This document shows positions 1 through 5,109 of a stretch of 5,109 nt of DNA, piece after piece. The DNA comes from JBCCSZ01 sp039199225 (GTDB lineage Bacteria; Bacteroidota; Bacteroidia; Chitinophagales; Saprospiraceae), in contig JBCCSZ010000411.1 in assembly GCA_039199225.1 (NCBI GenBank), forward strand, positions 1 through 5,109. Reading direction: 5' to 3'. The stretch's first letter is position 1. The number at the start of each line of letters is the position of its first letter. The position numbers and the translations under genes were made by a program. The notes under the pieces were generated by a model. It was not told where the DNA came from. It made no database searches and saw nothing but the letters and a program-made list of their open reading frames with translations.

Positions 1-1930
1 CCTTTGCCGTACAGCAGGCTACTCGCAGTTTTTTTGCCAGCGAAAATTCTTCGCCGCATTCGTTCCTCAGCCTCATTTCGATGCGATAAAAGGATTGAGG
101 GATTTTAATATTGGGATCCCAACATTCAAATTGATACAGACCGTTGGAAATATCGTTGTACAGTTGAATCAAGTCTACAGTCGTCGGAAAACCAGCTGCA
201 GTATTCCAAGGGCTGATAGCTACACTGTTCAAACAAAGCTGCCAAAGTGCCTCGCTGGCCGAGCGACAAATCTTAAAGGATATTTCAGAAAAGCCCGTGC
301 TGTTATTTGTCAACTGGGCTTGTGGGGAAGATACATCTGCACATACATAATCCGGTAGATCAAAGTCGATGGTGGTCAGACAGTTCGTCGCACAAGTAGT
401 TTGCTCGGAAAAACACTGCCAATCCGACCAATCGCCACAATTGGATCGTACGCGCCAGGAAAAACAAACGCCCCAGTCGAGCAGAGCCCCATCGTAGTAA
501 TTATCATCGAGGTCAATGGTCACGGTCCAACCAAAAGAATTGATGCAGGCACAGGCGGATACCAGGTCTGGATCGGAGACTTCCAATACATAAGAAGTCG
601 CTCCGTTCACCACATCCCACGACAAGAAGGCATCCCCACTTGGCGATCTATTGCACATAGGATTCTGGGGTGCCAAAGCCTCTGCCAAATAAGTAAATCG
701 GTGGCGAGTCGGCACTCGGTTCGTACATCCGCCATTAATGGTTTCCAATTCAATGCTGTATTCATAACCATCTTGGAGTTGACCGCCTGCTGCTGCCAGC
801 AAAGCTGATAAGTTCAAGTGAGCATCCACCGGCCCGATATACGGCCCCAATACAAAATCTTCCATAAAAACATCTGTCGACCCCGCTAATCTTTTCCACC
901 CATAGAGGTAATATTTTTCCACATTCTGAGAAGCGGAGCCGTCTATGTATACATCTTCTCCGCAATAAATGCCAGTCTTTAAATTGGTCGCTGCATCTTC
1001 AAAATGAAAGATAGCTTCCGTGGTAGCAGCAGTAAATTCTACATATGATTTACCAACAGCGCCCTCGTGCATGGCCTTTACTTGACAAGGCGTCAAGGAC
1101 TCATTACTTGCAACATAAGACATAAAATTATTGCTGCCATTCTGCCACATCCCAGAGCATTGGTTGGCAGAACCGCAAATGGGATTTCCACCTATGATGG
1201 TATTACATTCTGCCGTGCAAAGCAAATCCCCATCCGGGCCTCCACATTCATATCCCGGCTCGAAGGGGTGATTGCCAGAACCCATCAGCAAGTGGCCCAG
1301 CTCATGGATCATGGTAATGGAAAACAACCAAAATTCATTTAGGGTCGGTGCGGTATACACTACAGATTTACCATCGGCACTGTATACCTTACAAGGAAAA
1401 TTGGCGACGCGGTAGTGGTAGTTAAAAATGGTCATCCCAGGTACTTGGATACCAGGAGGCGGATAGCCATGACCTCCATTGGCGCAGGAGGTGTCACGGT
1501 CCATAAAAAAGACATGCAGTACATGATCGCCATAGTGTATGTCGGAAGTTGTGGGCATTTGATCCCAGAACCAGACACCATCGTACAGATCATCCGGATT
1601 GTTGGGATCGTGGTAGGTCTGAAAGCGAATTCGACTGTCGCCGATGAAACTTTCCAGGCTGGTCGTCCCCATTTTGAGGTCTTCCAAAAACTGGTTGGCC
1701 CGGTTCTCGACAAACCAACTATTTTGCTTTCCGTTCATACCGTTGGGCGGCGGCGGAACGGCGTCTGGTGGCAAAAAGTTTCCGAATGAAGTATTGATGA
1801 AATGGTAATTGACTCGGACAATTAATTCCGAGCAAGGAGGGTTCCCGGAATCTGCTGCGACAGACCCTGGAAATAAACCCAAAAAAGAAAACAACAACAG
1901 TGCTAGAATCAGGTAAGGACAAGTTTTCAT
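1..1930 (-). CDS. Secreted M43-like (pappalysin-type) zinc metalloprotease with C-terminal Ig/FN3-like modules, 3' end beyond window
   Basis: This is a long open frame of 643 codons plus one base, with no stop before the left edge, so the C-terminus is missing. The ATG at 1930-1928 is followed at once by a signal peptide: Lys2, a hydrophobic core at about residues 6-20 and a likely SVAA cleavage site near residue 26. The protein should therefore be exported. The catalytic region contains HELGH at residues 209-213, a further His at 221, and a metzincin-type Met-turn NNFMSY at 267-272. Five cysteines (229, 238, 242, 252, 258) lie between the zinc motif and the Met-turn, as is usual for disulfide-rich M43 enzymes. 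The third His is two residues further away than in the standard HExxHxxGxxH motif. Downstream there is an Ig-like module (about 307-412), an FN3-like module (about 425-513) and another Cys-containing beta-type module (from 514). A type IX secretion sorting domain would be typical at the missing C-terminus but cannot be seen. The metalloprotease class is well supported; the substrate is unknown. Confidence 0.85.
   Translation of the reverse strand, partial: MKTCPYLILALLLFSFLGLFPGSVAADSGNPPCSELIVRVNYHFINTSFGNFLPPDAVPPPPNGMNGKQNSWFVENRANQFLEDLKMGTTSLESFIGDSRIRFQTYHDPNNPDDLYDGVWFWDQMPTTSDIHYGDHVLHVFFMDRDTSCANGGHGYPPPGIQVPGMTIFNYHYRVANFPCKVYSADGKSVVYTAPTLNEFWLFSITMIHELGHLLMGSGNHPFEPGYECGGPDGDLLCTAECNTIIGGNPICGSANQCSGMWQNGSNNFMSYVASNESLTPCQVKAMHEGAVGKSYVEFTAATTEAIFHFEDAATNLKTGIYCGEDVYIDGSASQNVEKYYLYGWKRLAGSTDVFMEDFVLGPYIGPVDAHLNLSALLAAAGGQLQDGYEYSIELETINGGCTNRVPTRHRFTYLAEALAPQNPMCNRSPSGDAFLSWDVVNGATSYVLEVSDPDLVSACACINSFGWTVTIDLDDNYYDGALLDWGVCFSWRVRSNCGDWSDWQCFSEQTTCATNCLTTIDFDLPDYVCADVSSPQAQLTNNSTGFSEISFKICRSASEALWQLCLNSVAISPWNTAAGFPTTVDLIQLYNDISNGLYQFECWDPNIKIPQSFYRIEMRLRNECGEEFSLAKKLRVACCTAK
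1119..1306 (-). other. Metzincin active-site region: HELGH...H zinc motif to Met-turn
   Basis: The minus-strand codons from 1306 read HELGH (residues 209-213), then LLMGSGN, then His221. The Met-turn NNFMSY lies at residues 267-272, with Met270 encoded at 1123-1121. His209, His213 and the catalytic base Glu210 are assigned from the metzincin pattern. His221 is the most likely third zinc ligand, but its spacing (seven residues after HELGH rather than five) is not standard for M43. Confidence 0.7.
1850..1930 (-). other. Signal peptide of the metalloprotease
   Basis: Residues 1 to about 26-27 start MKTCPYL, continue with a run of Leu/Phe/Ile/Ala and end in GSVAAD. This gives the basic n-region, hydrophobic h-region and AxA-like c-region of a Sec signal peptide. 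The Cys at residue 4 comes before the hydrophobic core, so it is not a lipobox Cys. The exact cleavage point (after Ala25 or Ala26) is estimated by eye. Confidence 0.8.
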
Positions 1931-2019
1931 AACAAAATTTTCTGTTCCATCCCGTTTGTAAGACCAGCTTTAGATGGCTAAGCTCACAAGCTAGACGGAT
2001 TGATAACTAGAGCTTTTTG
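1931..2019 (-). other. Intergenic region between anti-sigma-like gene and metalloprotease gene
   Basis: The gap is 89 bases with no gene. It contains several AGCT-centred inverted repeats on the minus strand: CTAGCTTGTGAGCTTAG (1994-1978) folds as a six-pair stem with one bulge, and AAGCTCTAG (2015-2007) could instead pair with the CTAGCTT at 1994-1988. No T-tract follows, so this is not a standard terminator. I see no match to TAnnTTTG here. The gap is short enough for read-through transcription from the sigma operon. Confidence 0.4.
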
Positions 2020-2802
2020 TTATGCAGTCCAGACCAAAGGCAAAAGGTAATGAGAAAAGAGAAAAAAATATTTCATTTCGCTTAGAAGTGCTTCGGTGGA
2101 AGCTTCAAAAGGAGAATCTTTTGTTTGTAATTTTAATAATTTTTCCGCCTCAGCTACCTGCTCCAATTTCAAATGAGCAAGGGCAGAATACCAGAGTGCT
2201 TGATCAAAATAAAGGAGGTCAGCTTGGTCGATGAGGGGTCGTAGGCTGTTCAGAGCTTGTTCAAAAAGCCCCAGCTCCATTTGACTGATGCCGAGCGCCA
2301 ATCGGATTTTGGCATCTTCCTTTTCTGCCAATAGAGTATCCAGCAAAACAGGCAAGCGGGCAAATTGTCCTTCACCATAGAGGGCATCGACTTGACTGAG
2401 GCGAATGTCGGCATCGGCATCGCGATCGCTAAAAGAAAGGGGATAAAACTCGTAATACTGAGCATACAATTGCCTCGGATTTTGTTGAGAGGGTACGGCC
2501 CAGTAAGCAAATAGCAGCAACAAAACGGCGGCAGCTACGCCAAGGCCAATCCGAAAGTAGGACCGACGACTTGCTTTTGGCCGAGGTGGATCCAAGGCCA
2601 GTTTTCGGTGTAAGTGCTGCATTTTCTGCTTCATTTCCCGATCGCCCATCGTATCCAGAAAATCCATGGCCTTACGAAATTGTTCGACTTCCTTGGCCAA
2701 TTCAGGTCGACGAGACATTTCCTGTTCAAAAGCCGCCCGATCGGCTTTGCTGAGTTTATTTTTTAGAAAGTCTTCTATGCTGGATTCATCTAAAAATTCC
2801 AT
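2020..2802 (-). CDS. Membrane-anchored anti-sigma-like protein with periplasmic TPR-like domain
   Basis: This 260-residue protein is encoded 23 bases after the sigma factor, in the usual place of a cognate anti-sigma factor. Residues 1-60 (a SIEDFLKNKLSKADRAAFEQ-type stretch with an acidic/basic helical pattern) resemble the N-terminal part of many Bacteroidota anti-sigma-like membrane proteins. A basic stretch (KASRR, 76-80) precedes a single transmembrane helix at about 84-103, so the positive-inside rule puts the N-terminus in the cytoplasm and the rest outside. After a YYEFYP motif near 116-121 come about three TPR-like helical hairpins (about 133-164, 165-196, 199-232), with the typical small and aromatic residues of A-L-L-x-x-G patterns. 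The protein contains no cysteine, so it is not a zinc-binding ZAS anti-sigma factor. The C-terminus is unusually hydrophobic (246-258). The likely role is to hold the neighbouring sigma factor at the membrane until the outer domain receives a signal; this is inferred from architecture and position. It could instead be a TPR scaffold without sigma binding. Confidence 0.7.
   Translation of the reverse strand: MEFLDESSIEDFLKNKLSKADRAAFEQEMSRRPELAKEVEQFRKAMDFLDTMGDREMKQKMQHLHRKLALDPPRPKASRRSYFRIGLGVAAAVLLLLFAYWAVPSQQNPRQLYAQYYEFYPLSFSDRDADADIRLSQVDALYGEGQFARLPVLLDTLLAEKEDAKIRLALGISQMELGLFEQALNSLRPLIDQADLLYFDQALWYSALAHLKLEQVAEAEKLLKLQTKDSPFEASTEALLSEMKYFFLFSHYLLPLVWTA
2494..2553 (-). other. Transmembrane helix of the anti-sigma-like protein
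   Basis: Residues 84-103 run RIGLGVAAAVLLLLFAYWAV, a compact stretch without acidic residues. Several Arg/Lys residues precede it and a polar, Gln-rich stretch follows it. This supports one membrane span with the N-terminus inside. Confidence 0.85.
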
Positions 2803-2825
2803 TTTTTATACATTCTATTATTCTT

Positions 2826-3407
2826 TCATTGCAAATGTTTTTTGTAGCTCGGTATCTCAATAAGTAATTGCCGCAACTTTTTCATACAGCCAGATTTCTT
2901 ATTTTTGGCCACTGCCTCCGACGAATAGTTCATCTCTGTGGCAATGATTTTCAGTGGCAGATTTTTATAGTAGTAAGCCATCAATACTTTGTAGCAATCC
3001 TTTCCCAATTGTTGAAGCATCAATTGATAGTGGGCCTCTTTTTCTTTGCTCAGTATGCGCTGCAAAATGGTATCCTCCACCGGTACGATTTCTATATCTT
3101 CGATGAGTACATCCGGCTTTTTTTCACGGCCAAGTTTCTTCAACCAAATATTCCGGCAGATGGTATACAAGTAAGCCTCGACATTGACTTCTTCCGCAAT
3201 GCGACCCTGCCGGACCAGCTTATAAAACTTAATCAAGCCATCCTGAAATACATCCTCTGCATCCGCTTGCCCCCCTCTGTTGCGTTCGATGAATCGCAGT
3301 ACAAAGGGATACATCCGAACATAGACATATTCCAAAATAAAATCCACTTCTTTTTGATCGGCAGAACCCATCTGCTGGACAATCTGCCTATCCGTAAGTC
3401 TTTCCAT
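2826..3407 (-). CDS. ECF-type RNA polymerase sigma-70 factor
   Basis: This is a complete 193-residue sigma factor of typical ECF size that would direct RNA polymerase to a specific promoter set. Region 2 covers about residues 25-97: ADAEDVFQDGLIKFYK (48-63) matches the conserved core-binding helix, and AYLYTICRNIWLKKLGR (78-94) matches regions 2.3/2.4, which melt and read the -10 element. An acidic linker (about 99-115) leads to region 4 (about 126-183), whose helix-turn-helix (LPLKIIATEMNYSSEAVAKN, 150-169) is followed by basic KKSGCMKKLRQLL. There is no region 1 or 3 and no SnoaL-like extension. The start at 3407 is the first ATG in frame after an upstream in-frame TGA, and region 2 has its expected length from it. 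The next gene begins 23 bases after the stop and encodes a membrane anti-sigma-like protein, so the two are almost certainly co-transcribed. Target promoters cannot be read from this window. Confidence 0.93.
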   Translation of the reverse strand: MERLTDRQIVQQMGSADQKEVDFILEYVYVRMYPFVLRFIERNRGGQADAEDVFQDGLIKFYKLVRQGRIAEEVNVEAYLYTICRNIWLKKLGREKKPDVLIEDIEIVPVEDTILQRILSKEKEAHYQLMLQQLGKDCYKVLMAYYYKNLPLKIIATEMNYSSEAVAKNKKSGCMKKLRQLLIEIPSYKKHLQ

Positions 3408-3569
3408 GCGCTCAGGTATTATGGCTTTTCATCTATACTGCAAAAAACGACTTGAAGAAGCCTTCTTTAGAGTGAAATGAGGAATACCATCTCATTGCAG
3501 CCGATCTTGGCAAACCTTTATTTCATAAAAAGACAGTCCAAATTTACAGCTTAAAATAAAACTTTCTAC
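3408..3569 (-). other. Intergenic region/leader between CHAT gene and sigma factor gene
   Basis: The gap is 162 bases and AT-rich. On the minus strand it holds a possible Bacteroidota -7 element (TAAATTTG, 3546-3539), two very short open frames (3495-3433, 20 codons; 3432-3412, 6 codons) and a short inverted repeat (AAGAAGGCTTCTT, 3467-3455) followed seven bases later by six T. The gap is long enough to carry a promoter for the sigma/anti-sigma pair, although read-through from the CHAT gene is also possible. No strong rho-independent terminator ends the CHAT gene. Confidence 0.5.
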
Positions 3570-3573
3570 TCAA
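3539..3573 (-). promoter_or_regulatory. Candidate Bacteroidota-type promoter ahead of the sigma factor
   Basis: Minus-strand TAAATTTG at 3546-3539 matches the Bacteroidota primary-sigma -7 consensus TAnnTTTG exactly. A TTG (3573-3571) that could act as the -33 element overlaps the CHAT stop codon, 24 bases upstream, which is a few bases longer than the usual spacing. Transcription would start near 3530 and leave a leader of roughly 120 bases before the sigma ATG. This is a motif match in AT-rich sequence, so chance is a real alternative. Confidence 0.3.
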
Positions 3574-5109
3574 GAAACAGTAGCAGATTTTCTGTTAAAC
3601 ACCATTTTTAGTAGTAGCAAGGCCAATATCGGCAGAGCCGTAAAGGGTAAAAAATACAGGAGGAATTGCCACCAAGTGCGGCCTGCCTCCAAGGGTTTTG
3701 TATCGCCCAGTTGAACAAAGGCCGACCAAAAATAAGGATGGCTCGACGCCTTATCTGCTTGCGCTAAATACGACAACTTCGCGCGTTGAATGGCTTCGTC
3801 TTTGGACCGCCCCTCTCCCAATTCATCGTAGTAAAACTGCATCATCTCCGAAGTCGCACAATCGTCTACCGACCACAAGCTGGTCAAACTACTGGCACAA
3901 CCAGCCAAAGAAAATCCTCTGGCAACACTCGCTACGCCCTCCCCTTTCAACAGAATGCCGGTATTCGTATTGCAGGCACTTAAAACGATTAGGTCGGCCT
4001 GTAAATCCATTTTACTCAATTCGTAAATCGATAGATCACCGTCCGAAAAAAATATCTTGCTCAACATCGCATCATTTTCGTCAAGACAAGCATGCGTCGC
4101 CAGATGTATGACCCGGTAATCTCCCGACTCGCGGATGAACGCTTCCTTGTTCGCCTCCACATTACGAAACATCTTTCCACCGAGAATATTGTGGATGTGT
4201 TCCACCTCCGGCACATTGCAACGCAGATTGTATTGCTCTTCTCTGTCACAAGCACGCTCGGCCGCAATGGAGCTACCAAAGCTAGGGGCCATCCCCAAAA
4301 AGGACTCGCGGCGCTCGGTAAATTCGCGTTGACGATTGACCACCAAGAGACTGGCCGAGTAATTGTAACTCACCCTAAACCTACGAAACAGATAGTCCAT
4401 TGCACTGCCACGGTAGTCCTGGACATCAGCCTCGGGAGCCTCCGTCAACAGCAACTCAAAGGGCAGAAAGTTCAGCGCATCATCTGGCACAATCAACAGT
4501 CGGCTCAAACCCGTCGCCATTTGTACGCCATCGGCCAACAACTCCGAATACAGGACAGCAGCCAAACGACCATAGGTTTGACAGTTTTCCACAAAACTCT
4601 CCGAATCAGGACGGCTCGAAACAATGTCTCGCAAACGACTGATCTGAGCTACCAAATCAGCGGGCTGCTCGATGACCTTCCAACGCAAAGACTCCTCGCT
4701 CAAGTAGAAGACATACAAGCGCTCTTTGCCCATAAAAAATTCAACCAATAGACTTTGATCGTCCAAGACAGATTGACGAATATCGTTGACGGTCACACGG
4801 CCTCGGGTATATTTTAACTGATGGTATTTCGGAAAGGAAGTTTCCATCGCCTTTGTCAACTCAGCAAATTGTGTTCGCAAACGAAAAAGCTCCCGCTCCC
4901 AACCCTCAAGTGTTTCCTCCTGGCCAGGCTCCGGCATCAATCGGGCTTCCGCTATTTTTCGCTCATAGAAGGCCATCTTACTTTTTAGTCGACTCTCCTG
5001 CAGCAACAAACTATCCTGAATACCGCTGTTGTCACGAGCCAAATTGTCGCGGGCTGCATCCAACAATAAGCTGGCTTTGTTCCCCTCAGCAAAGATAAAT
5101 GCCTGTTCG
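3570..5109 (-). CDS. CHAT-domain cysteine protease with C-terminal membrane anchor, 5' end beyond window
   Basis: The frame is open from the right edge to a TGA at 3572-3570 and gives 512 residues of the C-terminal part; the real start is outside the window. A TTG at 5066 sits inside a continuing helix (AFIFAEGNKASLLLDAARDN from residue 3), which is the segment that typically joins a TPR array to a CHAT domain, so TPRs are expected upstream. A charged, probably coiled-coil stretch follows (about residues 30-95). The CHAT (caspase HetF-associated with TPRs, clan CD) domain spans about 105-468. Its catalytic pair is present: His339 in HLATHA (4094-4092) and Cys379 in LSACNT (3974-3972), with the usual GEGVASVARGF and HPYFWSAFVQLGD motifs downstream. 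It is therefore probably an active peptidase. A transmembrane helix at about 480-502 and a short basic tail end the protein. It lies immediately upstream of the sigma/anti-sigma pair on the same strand, which suggests a regulatory role; the substrate is not known. Confidence 0.93.
   Translation of the reverse strand, partial: EQAFIFAEGNKASLLLDAARDNLARDNSGIQDSLLLQESRLKSKMAFYERKIAEARLMPEPGQEETLEGWERELFRLRTQFAELTKAMETSFPKYHQLKYTRGRVTVNDIRQSVLDDQSLLVEFFMGKERLYVFYLSEESLRWKVIEQPADLVAQISRLRDIVSSRPDSESFVENCQTYGRLAAVLYSELLADGVQMATGLSRLLIVPDDALNFLPFELLLTEAPEADVQDYRGSAMDYLFRRFRVSYNYSASLLVVNRQREFTERRESFLGMAPSFGSSIAAERACDREEQYNLRCNVPEVEHIHNILGGKMFRNVEANKEAFIRESGDYRVIHLATHACLDENDAMLSKIFFSDGDLSIYELSKMDLQADLIVLSACNTNTGILLKGEGVASVARGFSLAGCASSLTSLWSVDDCATSEMMQFYYDELGEGRSKDEAIQRAKLSYLAQADKASSHPYFWSAFVQLGDTKPLEAGRTWWQFLLYFLPFTALPILALLLLKMVFNRKSATVS
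3603..3671 (-). other. C-terminal transmembrane helix of the CHAT protease
   Basis: About 23 residues (WQFLLYFLPF through LALLLLKMV) form a hydrophobic segment directly after the CHAT domain and are followed by the short tail FNRKSATVS. The Lys/Arg/Lys cluster lies on the C-terminal side. By the positive-inside rule the tail is more likely cytoplasmic, which would place the CHAT domain outside the cytoplasm if an N-terminal signal peptide exists. That signal peptide would be outside this window. Confidence 0.75.

Noticed and set aside
401..808. Plus-strand open frame of 135 codons
   Set aside because: It lies entirely inside the minus-strand metalloprotease, has no recognisable domain, and is a shadow of that coding sequence.
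1432..1922. Separate short minus-strand frames in the metalloprotease region
   Set aside because: They are in other frames than the 643-codon open frame starting at 1930, which carries the signal peptide, zinc motif and Met-turn and accounts for the region.
2868..3455. Plus-strand open frame of 195 codons opposite the sigma factor
   Set aside because: The minus strand has unmistakable sigma region 2 and 4 motifs; the plus-strand product is low-complexity, Phe/Ile/His-rich and without a domain.
3442..3468. Rho-independent terminator for the CHAT gene
   Set aside because: The stem is only about five Watson-Crick pairs and AT-rich, and the T-run begins seven bases after it, so it is too weak to call.
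4092..4751. Plus-strand open frame of 219 codons opposite the CHAT domain
   Set aside because: It is antisense to conserved CHAT motifs, and its product shows no family features.
5064..5066. TTG as the start codon of the CHAT protein
   Set aside because: The frame stays open to the window edge, and the upstream residues continue a typical TPR-to-CHAT linker helix, so the TTG is an internal Leu.
2020..5109. Craspase (type III-E CRISPR) locus
   Set aside because: No CRISPR repeats, Cas7-11-like protein, Csx30 or Csx31 can be seen; only the CHAT-plus-sigma logic is similar.

Overview
The window fits a chromosomal segment of a Bacteroidota bacterium, probably from the Saprospiria (Lewinella/Haliscomenobacter-like). 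That placement is inference from three things: the style of the proteins (a TPR-linked CHAT protease with a C-terminal membrane anchor, a Bacteroidota-type ECF sigma factor next to a membrane TPR protein, and a Cys-rich secreted metalloprotease with adhesin-like modules), the AT-rich sequence without clear Shine-Dalgarno motifs ahead of the starts, and a possible TAnnTTTG-type promoter element. No marker gene fixes the species.

All four genes are on the minus strand and fill nearly the whole window. In transcription order: (1) the C-terminal part of a CHAT-domain cysteine protease (5109 down to 3570; its N-terminus lies beyond the right edge); (2) after a 162-base gap, an ECF-type sigma-70 factor (3407-2826); (3) after only 23 bases, a single-pass membrane protein with an anti-sigma-like cytoplasmic N-terminus and an extracytoplasmic TPR-like domain (2802-2020); (4) after 89 bases, a large secreted zinc metalloprotease of the M43/pappalysin-like metzincin type followed by Ig/FN3-like modules (1930 down to 1; it runs off the left edge). 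The metalloprotease frame is open for 643 codons without a stop. All plus-strand open frames overlap these genes and look like shadows.

The sigma factor and membrane protein form a clear sigma/anti-sigma style pair. The CHAT protease just upstream has both catalytic residues (His and Cys) and a membrane anchor, so it could be the protease that senses a signal and relieves the anti-sigma, with the secreted metalloprotease as a possible output. This resembles in outline the type III-E CRISPR 'Craspase' circuit, where the TPR-CHAT protease Csx29 cleaves Csx30, a partner of an RpoE-like sigma factor. No CRISPR array or Cas gene is visible here, and the functional link is inference from gene order. 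No RNA genes, insertion sequences or CRISPR arrays were seen.
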